NCBI GenBank assembly: GCA_017550335.1
Contig: JAFZPM010000048.1
Location: 62,001-126,000 of the forward strand
Reading direction: 5' to 3'
DNA: 64,000 nucleotides
Origin: Paludibacteraceae bacterium
Lineage (GTDB): Bacteria > Bacteroidota > Bacteroidia > Bacteroidales > Paludibacteraceae
Part shown: one piece after another, positions 26,964-34,563 of the stretch
How positions within the stretch are numbered: the first letter of the stretch is position 1
Layout of the letters: the number at the start of each line of letters is the position of its first letter
Program-made: the position numbers and the translations under genes
Notes under the pieces: generated by a model
Told to the model about the DNA's origin: nothing
What the model saw: the letters and a program-made list of their open reading frames with translations, nothing else
Databases searched by the model: none

Positions 26964-27920
26964 TCAATAAACCTGTTTCGCAATTTCCTTAACACTTCTC
27001 GCGTTGGACATCGTATAGTAATGGATGCCCGGTGCACCATGCGCCCGCAAATCCTTCGATTGCAGGACGCACCATTCGACGCCGACATTGCGGGCCTCCT
27101 CATCCGTTTTGCACTTCCGCAACTCGCTAGCCAGTTCCTGAGGCATATCCACATGGAAAGTCTTCGGCAAGACGGTGAGTTGTTTCATGGTCGTGATAGG
27201 TTTGAGACCTGGGACGATAGGCACATCGATGCCCTCCCGTCTGCATTTCTCCACGAACTCGAAATATTTCGCATTATCGAAGAACATCTGCGTGACGATA
27301 TACTCAGCGCCATTCTCCACCTTTTTCTTCAGCCAATAGATATCGGAATCGACGTTCGGGGCCTCCTCATGTTTTTCCGGATAGCCCGCCACTCCATAAG
27401 TGAAGCGATGCACGCGTTCCCTCTTTTGCTTGTTGCCGTTCAGGAAATAGCCCTCGTTGAAGCGGTTGATCTGCTCCTGCAGTTCCGACGCATGTGCATA
27501 CCCCTCCTCGTTAGGCATGAACGAGTTCTCGTGTTTAGCCTTGTCCCCCCTTAGCAGGAGGAGGTCATAGATACCCAAGAAATCGAGGTCGATCAGCACA
27601 TACTCGGTCTCCTCCTTGGAGAAGCCGCTGCAAAGGATGTGCGGCACCACCTCAATGTTGTATTTAGACTTGATGGCAGCGGCGATAGCCACCGTACCCG
27701 GACGTTGGCGCACCCTCTCGCACTGGTAGAGGCCGTTCTCCAAAGCGCGGTAGACCAATTGGCTACGATGGGTGGTGATATCAATATAACGGGGTTCGAA
27801 TTCCAGCAGTTGGTCGATCGTATCGTAAACGGAATCGATTCCGTTCCCCTTCAACGGCGGCAAGATCTCAAACGAGAAGGCCGTCTTCTTACTGTTCATT
27901 ATTAGATTCCTGACACTCAT
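26964..27920 (-). CDS. metF: methylenetetrahydrofolate reductase
   Basis: FAD-dependent TIM-barrel enzyme that makes 5-methyltetrahydrofolate for methionine synthesis. Typical blocks are KTAFSFEILPPLKGNGIDS at the N-terminus, ITTHRS near 47, DLLLLRGDKAKHE near 115, and VPGLKPITTMKQL near 230. I chose ATG 27920 (MSVRNLIMNSKK), which matches the length of Bacteroides homologues. An earlier in-frame start would overlap ftsE. It lies four bases after the ftsE stop. Confidence 0.95.
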   Translation of the reverse strand: MSVRNLIMNSKKTAFSFEILPPLKGNGIDSVYDTIDQLLEFEPRYIDITTHRSQLVYRALENGLYQCERVRQRPGTVAIAAAIKSKYNIEVVPHILCSGFSKEETEYVLIDLDFLGIYDLLLLRGDKAKHENSFMPNEEGYAHASELQEQINRFNEGYFLNGNKQKRERVHRFTYGVAGYPEKHEEAPNVDSDIYWLKKKVENGAEYIVTQMFFDNAKYFEFVEKCRREGIDVPIVPGLKPITTMKQLTVLPKTFHVDMPQELASELRKCKTDEEARNVGVEWCVLQSKDLRAHGAPGIHYYTMSNARSVKEIAKQVY

Positions 27921-27924
27921 TCTA

Positions 27925-28620
27925 TCACTCCTCATATAATCGGTTAGACTCCGTCACACCCTCTGTCACGACCCCGTTCTCGAAATGGAGGATCCTGGAC
28001 CCCGGAGTGCTCTCCGCGATCTGGGTTCTGTGGGTCGCCATAATGACCGCAGTCTTCTCCTTGGCGATCTGTCGGAAAAGCTGCATCAGGTCGTTCGCCG
28101 TGATCGGGTCGAGGTTACCCGTCGGCTCGTCCGCCAAAATGATCTTAGGTTTATTGAGCAACGCCCTGGCGATGACGATACGTTGTTGTTCGCCGCCCGA
28201 CAATTCGTGGGGCATACGGTATCCCTTGTTGGTCATGCCCACGTAATTGAGGACCTCGGCGATGCGGCTCTCGATTTCGTCCTTGGTACGTTTGCCGGTA
28301 GCCCTCAGCACGAACTCGAGGTTCGCGTAGACATTTCTGTCCGACAGCAGTTGGAAATCCTGGAAGACGATACCAAGCTGTCTGCGCAGCATAGGGATCT
28401 GCTTCAGCTTCATGTTGCGAAGGTCGAAATCCAATACTTTCGCCTCCCCCGAGGATATGATCGCCTCGTAGTAAAGCGATTTCAGGAAAGTACTCTTACC
28501 GCTTCCCACACGTCCCAGCAGGAAGATGAGGTCTCCCTCGTTCACCGTCACGCTGACATCCTTCAAGACAGGTTGTTCCTGACGGTTGACGCATACTTTG
28601 CTATACTCTATGACTGCCAT
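27925..28620 (-). CDS. ftsE: cell division ATP-binding protein FtsE
   Basis: An ABC-type ATPase of 231 residues. Walker A reads GRVGSGKSTFLKS near residue 36, the signature LSGGEQQRIVIARAL near 140 and Walker B KIILADEPTGNLDP near 160. FtsE pairs with the membrane protein FtsX to activate septal peptidoglycan hydrolases. No ftsX gene is adjacent, which I believe is common in this phylum. It is 16 bases after hisI. Confidence 0.9.
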   Translation of the reverse strand: MAVIEYSKVCVNRQEQPVLKDVSVTVNEGDLIFLLGRVGSGKSTFLKSLYYEAIISSGEAKVLDFDLRNMKLKQIPMLRRQLGIVFQDFQLLSDRNVYANLEFVLRATGKRTKDEIESRIAEVLNYVGMTNKGYRMPHELSGGEQQRIVIARALLNKPKIILADEPTGNLDPITANDLMQLFRQIAKEKTAVIMATHRTQIAESTPGSRILHFENGVVTEGVTESNRLYEE

Positions 28621-28636
28621 ATTATTTCCGCAAAAA

Positions 28637-28963
28637 TTATTCGTTAACTTCTCCCCAGCAGGTATCCGTGCCCGTATGGCAGACAGGACCGACAGGGTGT
28701 ACTTTCACCAGAAGGGTATCCTTATCACAGTCCTCCTTCACGGAGACGAGGTTGAGGAAATGACCGCTGGTCTCCCCCTTCGTCCAGAGGCATTGCCTGG
28801 TACGGCTATAGAAGGTGACCTTCCCCGTCTCCAGTGTTTTCTGAAGAGCCTCTTTATTCATGAAACCCAGCATCAACACCACGCGGGTGTCGGCATCCTG
28901 TATGATGGCGGGGATCAAACCTCCGCATTTTTCGAAATCCAATATTGAAACAATATCTTGCAT
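28637..28963 (-). CDS. hisI: phosphoribosyl-AMP cyclohydrolase (HisI only)
   Basis: Third step of histidine synthesis: opens the ring of phosphoribosyl-AMP. The 108 residues contain the zinc and substrate motifs ([20 protein letters not shown] near 50, then [11 protein letters not shown] and [11 protein letters not shown]). In many Bacteroidales this domain is fused to the pyrophosphohydrolase HisE. Here the frame stops right after TCWGEVNE, at the domain border, so HisE must be encoded elsewhere or is missing. ATG 28963 is preferred to a GTG at 28966. A TATCTTTG -7 box (28980-28987) gives a very short leader. Confidence 0.93.
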   Translation of the reverse strand: MQDIVSILDFEKCGGLIPAIIQDADTRVVLMLGFMNKEALQKTLETGKVTFYSRTRQCLWTKGETSGHFLNLVSVKEDCDKDTLLVKVHPVGPVCHTGTDTCWGEVNE

Positions 28964-29057
28964 CACATATAGTTTTTCGCAAAGATACTATTTTTTTGCT
29001 TTCCACGCATCAGTAAAAAAAACGTTTATAATACGACCATGAATAGAAACAATTTTA

Positions 29058-29065
29058 TATATTTG
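29058..29065 (+). promoter_or_regulatory. -7 box (TATATTTG) upstream of the sulfatase gene
   Basis: A perfect TAnnTTTG box 114 bases before the ATG. It is followed by a short GTGTGTGT run (29073-29084). No TTTG was found at the -33 position. Confidence 0.4.
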
Positions 29066-29178
29066 CACTCATAGTGTGTGTGTGTATAATATCAGGATTG
29101 AAGCACGGGAAACGAGTTGCTTCTAATCTATTGTCGGTTAATTAAAAAGAACAAACACAACAAAAGCCAAGATGACAG

Positions 29179-31299
29179 ATGGAATTTAAAAGGATCATTA
29201 GCGGTCTGAAAGATTTCTTTCGCATGAAATTTGACAGGAAGTATACTATATTCCTAACCGCATTCGTCATTTCAGTGTTAGTTAAACTCGTGCTATTCAC
29301 GGTCAAGGTGAACGGGAGTGCGCACTTCTCATCAGGAATGGACGACTCTCCAATGTTAGACTTCCTATTAGGATATTCGATCTACGTCGGAGTCGCTCTC
29401 TTTTTTGCGGCACTTGGAGCATTCTCGAAATATTTTTGGCCAGCCTTCCTTCTGGACCTCATATTGGACGTGTGGATTTTGGCCAATCTATTAAGTTTAC
29501 GATTCCATGGGATCATGATCACCGGATATGATTTCCGCCTGATCGGCAACATGAATGGATTTTGGGACAGTCTCTTAGCATTCACCTATTTCTCCGACAT
29601 ACTAATGTTCCTGGTGACGGGAGCCTTCATATACGCCTACATCAAATTATTCCAACCATTCAAACCACTCAAAAAGGAATACAACTTATCAATCACATGG
29701 GGAGATAGGGTATCCATTTGCAATCTACTTCCACAGATTGGATCATTGGAAGAGATGCGCAAGTCTCAAATTATGCGGGGAATCCTTGTGGAGAATGAGA
29801 CGGAAAACGAACTAACACTTAACGGTATAGAGAAGGGCGATAGTGGGATGTGGACAATATCCCCGGAAAATAAAGAGAAAGAATCTCAGATAACCTTAGA
29901 TAGAGAAACGACACGATTATTCGCGAGATTCATCCGTAGACTATCAAACAAAGGTCAAATACACATCGAGCACGAAAAAGCGCTCTCATCCATATCCACC
30001 TGGATCAAATCGATCAAGCCTTTCAGGAGAAAGTGGATCACAGGCATCATTTTATTGGCGATATCCATTCCACTCATCATCATAAAACCAATAGAATTCA
30101 ACAAGTTTTGGGGAGTGCCAGTAAACATATTCGAGCGGCTAAACGTATCAGGAGAAGGCATGGATATATATGCGACGGATTACACCATCTTCATGAACCT
30201 ATTGGCGGATATACATTTCTGCAACAGCTTGGACAACCTGCCTAAACCTGAGGAACTGACAGACGAAGAGAAGGAGGAAATCAGCAAATACATGATTGAG
30301 CCGAAAGGGAAAGACACCTTAAGGGACAACCTTCTCATCATCTTTGTGGAAAGCATGGAGGGATGGACGCTCAACACCAGCATCAACGGACAGGAGATCA
30401 CGCCTAACATCAATGCATTGACAAAGAGGAACGCCCTCTATACGGAGAAGATGTACCCGATGACACAGCGCGGATCATCCAGCGACGCCCAGCTGATGGT
30501 CAACACCGGACTTCTCCCGTTGATCTACGAGGCGACATGCTACGCATACGAAGGCAACTTCTACTACTCGATCGGCGACGCGATGGCAAGGCTCGGATCC
30601 CACAATGTCATGATAGTCCCGACCAACCCTGCCGCATGGAACCAATCCCGCATATCCAAGCCTTGGGGATTCCCGACAATGTACGGACACGATGTCACAG
30701 ACGGGGAATTGTTTGAAGAGGTAGCCACCCTATTCGACACCATACAGGAACCATTCTTCATAGAGACAGTGACCATGGCATCGCACTCGCCTTTCATCAG
30801 AAGCGCACACCTGTCCGACCTGGACATTCCGGAAGGACTTCCAAAATATAAGGAGAACTACATCAGAAGCTTGAACTACACCGACAAATGCATCGGAGAG
30901 TTCATAAACAAGGTCAAGAACAGCCCGAAATTCGAGCGGACCACCATCGTAGTTCTGGGAGACCACTGCATCTTCAGCAGCAACAGGGAGGAGTTCGAAG
31001 AGTCTGAAATAGGGAGGAGCCTCAACGCCAACCGTTACGGAGGAGGATACATCCCATTCATCGTATCATCGCCCAACAACATCAAGGAGTGCAGGGAAAT
31101 AACGAACGTGAGCCGGCAATGCGACATCTACAAAACACTGCTGAGCATACTCAAACTGGACAACTACCCTTGGAGAAGTTTCGGATGGGACAGGTCAACG
31201 ACCGATGTCGGAGTTTGGGGCAGCGACGCTGACGGCTACAGACTATCGGAGCGCATCATCAGGAACGACTATTTCCGGACACTCGAGGAAAACAAGTAA
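29179..31299 (+). CDS. LTA-synthase-like membrane sulfatase
   Basis: A 706-residue inner-membrane protein of the alkaline phosphatase/sulfatase superfamily, akin to lipoteichoic acid synthases and phosphoglycerol transferases. Membrane segments lie at about 22-42, 60-82, 86-108, 133-158 and 286-302; a soluble insertion of about 125 residues (160-285) splits the membrane part. The periplasmic catalytic domain (about 380-640) shows IIFVESMEGW, a nucleophile loop TQRGSSSDAQL where LtaS has Thr and this protein has Ser (about 434), VTMASHSPF, and VVLGDHCIF near 592. It probably transfers phosphoglycerol or phosphoethanolamine-like groups; the substrate is unknown. The first half looks more AT-rich than the second. 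Confidence 0.88.
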   Translation: MEFKRIISGLKDFFRMKFDRKYTIFLTAFVISVLVKLVLFTVKVNGSAHFSSGMDDSPMLDFLLGYSIYVGVALFFAALGAFSKYFWPAFLLDLILDVWILANLLSLRFHGIMITGYDFRLIGNMNGFWDSLLAFTYFSDILMFLVTGAFIYAYIKLFQPFKPLKKEYNLSITWGDRVSICNLLPQIGSLEEMRKSQIMRGILVENETENELTLNGIEKGDSGMWTISPENKEKESQITLDRETTRLFARFIRRLSNKGQIHIEHEKALSSISTWIKSIKPFRRKWITGIILLAISIPLIIIKPIEFNKFWGVPVNIFERLNVSGEGMDIYATDYTIFMNLLADIHFCNSLDNLPKPEELTDEEKEEISKYMIEPKGKDTLRDNLLIIFVESMEGWTLNTSINGQEITPNINALTKRNALYTEKMYPMTQRGSSSDAQLMVNTGLLPLIYEATCYAYEGNFYYSIGDAMARLGSHNVMIVPTNPAAWNQSRISKPWGFPTMYGHDVTDGELFEEVATLFDTIQEPFFIETVTMASHSPFIRSAHLSDLDIPEGLPKYKENYIRSLNYTDKCIGEFINKVKNSPKFERTTIVVLGDHCIFSSNREEFEESEIGRSLNANRYGGGYIPFIVSSPNNIKECREITNVSRQCDIYKTLLSILKLDNYPWRSFGWDRSTTDVGVWGSDADGYRLSERIIRNDYFRTLEENK

Positions 31300-31345
31300 A
31301 CGGGCGGCTCGAATCTTCACAAACGAATCGTCGTACGACACAAAA

Positions 31346-31379
31346 AGCGCAGGCGGCTCCCTAAGGGGCCGCCTGCGCT
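31346..31379 (+). terminator. strong stem-loop after the sulfatase gene
   Basis: AGCGCAGGCGGC pairs perfectly with GCCGCCTGCGCT (12 bp). On the plus strand no T run follows, while on the minus strand a T run follows, so it would terminate best from the minus direction. Confidence 0.6.
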
Positions 31380-31405
31380 GCGTACAACTGAAAGACAAAT
31401 AAAAA

Positions 31406-31440
31406 AGGGCGCAGCCAACACCAAGACTTGGCCACGCCCA
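31406..31440 (+). terminator. second stem-loop after the sulfatase gene
   Basis: GGGCG pairs with CGCCC and, after a small internal loop, GCCAA with TTGGC; ATACTTTT follows on the plus strand. Confidence 0.45.
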
Positions 31441-31997
31441 TACTTTTAGAAAACCTTCCCTTCTTTGCCTATAAATATGTGTTAAAGGTCTCCTCAAGAC
31501 AGATCGGCCGCCAAACTCGGTGTCTGACGGCCTTCCGTCATGTTTCCATAATAGTGTATGTATATATAGGTTGCTTTTGTCTAATGTCCTTCGTTCAATA
31601 TAGCAGCATAGCCGTCATACCCGCAAGTAATCAAACATTACCAATTGTATGTATAGAGATTCACCCTTATATCTATCCGCCCTCACGAAATAAATCACCA
31701 AAGAACCACATCAAACATCATCAAAAAACAATCGCTCTATTACGTCACTGCTTACACTTGCAAAGATATGGCCTTTTGATATTTCAGCGTTATAAATTCA
31801 TTTCAAAAACATATAGTTTTGCGTCAGGACGGGCGTTTGAGGCGGATTAAAAGTTAAGAGATAAAAATAAAGAGTTAAAAAATATGAATGGTCCAGCCAA
31901 TTTGGTCAAGCATGATTTCAGGGGGACGCGGAAGCCTCCCGAAAATTTTCCTTCATTTTTTCGCTAAAAAATTTGCGGGATTCATTTTTTATCATGT

Positions 31998-32014
31998 ACT
32001 TTGCAATACAAAGT
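31998..32014. promoter_or_regulatory. operator ACTTTG-CAATA-CAAAGT, copy 1
   Basis: A perfect inverted repeat with a 5-base spacer, 20 bases before the ATG of the membrane protein gene. It overlaps a -7-like TACTTTG that follows a TTTG (31972-31975) by 21 bases, the position expected for a repressor site. A second copy with the same arms precedes creD. Confidence 0.75.
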
Positions 32015-32033
32015 TCTTTTTAAACTTACAAGA

Positions 32034-32642
32034 ATGGAAAACAAAGAGGTGATAAACACATTGTCAGAGATCCGGGACATGATGGCCAAGTCATCAAAGG
32101 TCTTATCCTTGAGCGGACTATCATGCGCATTGGTCGGGGTGCTCGCCCTGCTGGCCTGCGCGGCGACCCAATATGTCCTGAACAACCCATCCTGGATGCA
32201 CTACCAGAAGGTATCCATCCTAACGACGCTAGCGTTGGTATTACTGGCCATCTGCATCGCGACGGTTTTCCTTTTCGCAAGGCACAAGGCGAAGAAAAAC
32301 AACTACCGGTTCACGTTCGACCAAACGAGCCGCAGGATGTTATGGAACTTCGCCATACCGCTCATCACCGGAGGCGTCCTCTGCATAGGACTGATCCACC
32401 AGGCACACTACGGACTGACATCCTCCATGATGCTGATCTTCTACGGACTGGCGCTCATCAACCTCTCAGGCTACACGTTCTCCTCCACGAAATACCTTGG
32501 GTACGCGCAGGTGATCCTAGGTCTGATCGACTTCATGGCGGTCAACCATTCCCTGATCTTCTGGGCCCTTGGCTTCGGCGTGTGCCACATCATATACGGT
32601 ATTCTCTTTTACTTTTTGAAAGAAAGGAAGGGTGAGAGATGA
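32034..32642 (+). CDS. multi-pass membrane protein upstream of a winged-helix regulator
   Basis: A 202-residue protein with about six membrane segments (for example about 19-43, 53-74, then pairs in the second half) and a short basic loop (ARHKAKKNNYR). I recognise no named family. It starts at ATG 32034, after the operator. Its last four bases overlap the ATG of the regulator gene (ATGA), so both are made together. It may sense or relay an envelope signal to the regulator. This is inference from coupling and from the creD gene next door. Confidence 0.8.
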   Translation: MENKEVINTLSEIRDMMAKSSKVLSLSGLSCALVGVLALLACAATQYVLNNPSWMHYQKVSILTTLALVLLAICIATVFLFARHKAKKNNYRFTFDQTSRRMLWNFAIPLITGGVLCIGLIHQAHYGLTSSMMLIFYGLALINLSGYTFSSTKYLGYAQVILGLIDFMAVNHSLIFWALGFGVCHIIYGILFYFLKERKGER

Positions 32643-32944
32643 ATATGAGTTTGGAACATATCAACAAGGCTTTCGAAAGCAAGGTCAGGTTAGGCATCAT
32701 GTCCGCCCTGATGGTGAACGAGGAGATCGATTTCACTACACTGAAATCACTGCTCGACCTCACGGACGGCAACCTGGCCAGCCACACAAGGAGTCTGGAG
32801 GAGATGGGGTACATCCAGTCCAAGAAGCAGTTCATCGGGCGGAAACCTAACACCACCTTCCAGATGACCGAAAGCGGGAAAGCCGCCTTCTCGGAGCACC
32901 TGAAGGCACTGGAGGACTTCTTGAAAATTTCATTAGGCAATTAA
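32639..32944 (+). CDS. winged-helix transcriptional regulator
   Basis: A 101-residue single-domain winged helix protein of the type often annotated as helix-turn-helix DNA-binding regulator with MarR/ArsR-like fold. The recognition region is LKSLLDLTDGNLASHTRSLE (about 38-57) and the wing GYIQSKKQFIGRKPNTTFQM. It has no ligand domain. It is translationally coupled to the membrane protein. The two identical inverted repeats in front of this unit and in front of creD make it the obvious candidate to bind them, repressing itself and creD. Confidence 0.88.
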   Translation: MNMSLEHINKAFESKVRLGIMSALMVNEEIDFTTLKSLLDLTDGNLASHTRSLEEMGYIQSKKQFIGRKPNTTFQMTESGKAAFSEHLKALEDFLKISLGN

Positions 32945-32963
32945 CTTATTTTTTTAACTATAA

Positions 32964-32980
32964 ACTTTGGAATTCAAAGT
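32964..32980. promoter_or_regulatory. operator ACTTTG-GAATT-CAAAGT, copy 2
   Basis: The same 6-base arms and 5-base spacer as at 31998-32014, located 20 bases before the creD ATG, after the regulator stop. The distance to the ATG (19-20 bases) is nearly identical in both copies. Confidence 0.75.
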
Positions 32981-32999
32981 ACTTTAAAACATTACGGAT

Positions 33000-34373
33000 A
33001 TGGAAAACGAGAAATTATTCAACTTTGGGAACCAAGAAGTTCCAACCGAGGGAAAAGCAAAGACTAAGAACCTCAAGTTCAAGATCGCGGCGATAGTGGT
33101 CATCATATTACTGCTATTGATACCGAAGTTCATGATCCAAGACCTGATCATGGAGAGAGAGCGGACATCCAAAGATGCGATGAGCGAAGTGTACCACAAA
33201 TGGGGAGGCGAACAGGTATTGGTAGGTCCCACACTCAGTATTCAATGCAAGGAAGTCCGGCAGGAGATCATAGACAACAAGCAAAAAAGCATAATGAAGA
33301 ACGTCACCTACCACCTGCTACCCAACACCTTGTCCTTCAACGGAGAAGTAAACACGGAGAGCAAGCACCGGGGCATCTACAAAATCGTGACATTCAAAGG
33401 TCCGATAGAGGTGAAAGGAAAATTCACCTTCACGGAGGAAGAGTGGGACAAAATGAGTAAAAGCGCCATCAACGGGAAGGTTAAAATCAACTTCGGGTTG
33501 TCTGACCTAAAAGGCATCTGCGACGAAACGAAGATCACGCTCGGAGGGAAGGTCTACACATTGGAACCTGACGGCAACAGCATCTGCTCAGGAACCAGCC
33601 AACTCTCCGCGGTCATCGACACGCAGGAATGGGCGGAACTGCAAGAAATTCCTTTCTCGATGAACATCACCCTAAGGGGAAGCCAATCACTTCAGTTCAC
33701 ACCTGTGGGCAAGAGCACCACCGTGCGTCTATCCTCTGATTGTCAGACACCTAGCTTCTGCGGCAACTTCCTGCCTGACGATTCCTCAGACTCCACGATA
33801 GCGGGGGGAGGATTCTCCAGAAAATGGGAAGTATCCTACTTGAACCGCAACTATCCTCAGTTCTACGACAGCGACAAGGAATCTTATAGCTACGAGATCA
33901 GCAAATCGGCCTTCGGTGTGAACCTCCTGGTGCCTGTGGGACATTACCAGAAATCACTGCGTTGCGTGAAGTACGCGATCCTCTTCATCGTCCTCACCTT
34001 GGCGGTATTCTTCTTCATCGAAATGATCCACAAGAAGAACATTCACCCTGTGCAATACGCACTGGTCGGACTGGCGCTCACGCTCTTCTACTCGCTGTTG
34101 CTCTCTTTCTCCGAGCACATCGGCTTCACACCAGCCTACATCGTATCCACCGGCATGACCGTCGCCCTGCTGACCGTCTACACATCGGCCGTGCTGAAGA
34201 TCAGGAAGACTGCCTTCTACATCGGCGGTGCGCTGTTACTGCTTTACTTCTATATCTTCGTACTGATTCAGATGGAAAGCTACGCATTGCTGGCAGGCAG
34301 CCTCGGATTATTCGCGATATTGGCCTTCTTCATGTATCTCTCCCAGAAGATAGAATGGAACAAAGAGCAATAG
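33000..34373 (+). CDS. creD: CreD family inner membrane protein
   Basis: A 457-residue protein with an N-terminal membrane segment (about 28-44), a large periplasmic beta-rich domain (about 50-315, with EVYHKWGGEQVLVGPTLSI at its start) and about five C-terminal membrane segments from about 322 on. This is the usual CreD layout. CreD is linked in proteobacteria to envelope integrity and colicin resistance, and its biochemical role is unknown. Here it has its own operator/promoter but lies directly behind the regulator gene. Confidence 0.92.
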   Translation: MENEKLFNFGNQEVPTEGKAKTKNLKFKIAAIVVIILLLLIPKFMIQDLIMERERTSKDAMSEVYHKWGGEQVLVGPTLSIQCKEVRQEIIDNKQKSIMKNVTYHLLPNTLSFNGEVNTESKHRGIYKIVTFKGPIEVKGKFTFTEEEWDKMSKSAINGKVKINFGLSDLKGICDETKITLGGKVYTLEPDGNSICSGTSQLSAVIDTQEWAELQEIPFSMNITLRGSQSLQFTPVGKSTTVRLSSDCQTPSFCGNFLPDDSSDSTIAGGGFSRKWEVSYLNRNYPQFYDSDKESYSYEISKSAFGVNLLVPVGHYQKSLRCVKYAILFIVLTLAVFFFIEMIHKKNIHPVQYALVGLALTLFYSLLLSFSEHIGFTPAYIVSTGMTVALLTVYTSAVLKIRKTAFYIGGALLLLYFYIFVLIQMESYALLAGSLGLFAILAFFMYLSQKIEWNKEQ

Positions 34374-34411
34374 GATAGACTACAAGTTTTATTATTAAAC
34401 GATTAAACAAC

Positions 34412-34446
34412 AAGGGCGGGGATGCGCAAGTCACATCCTCGCCCTT
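34412..34446 (+). terminator. stem-loop after creD
   Basis: AAGGGCGGGGATG pairs with CATCCTCGCCCTT over 13 bp (one G-U pair). The T run is weak. Confidence 0.65.
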
Positions 34447-34455
34447 ATGATATTT

Positions 34456-34563
34456 ATTTACTATTTAGCTATTTACGATTTACTATTTGGTCATCTTTGA
34501 TTTACTATTTAGCTATTTACGATTTACTATTTAGATGTTTATGATTTAGATATTTACTATTTA
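34456..34563. repeat. 44-bp-period AT-rich tandem repeat
   Basis: The 33-base stretch beginning ATTTACTATTTAGCTATTTA occurs exactly at 34456-34488 and 34500-34532 (period 44), then decays up to the stop codon of the helicase gene, which lies inside the last TTTAAC unit. Confidence 0.85.

Larger units (their letters stand above)
31300..31997. other. long intergenic region with two stem-loops
   Basis: About 700 bases. After the two hairpins (31346-31440) no credible gene was found. A 140-codon open frame at 31428-31850 has no family character. A degenerate AAGTTAAGAGATA... repeat is present near 31849-31882. Confidence 0.6.

Noticed and set aside
29073-29084. GTGTGTGT run as a phase-variation tract
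   Set aside because: The run is short and lies in the leader downstream of the -7 box, so slipping would have little effect.
31428-31850. 140-codon plus-strand frame in the long intergenic region
   Set aside because: It starts inside a stem-loop, has no family features and lacks a promoter or binding site. I treat the region as non-coding.
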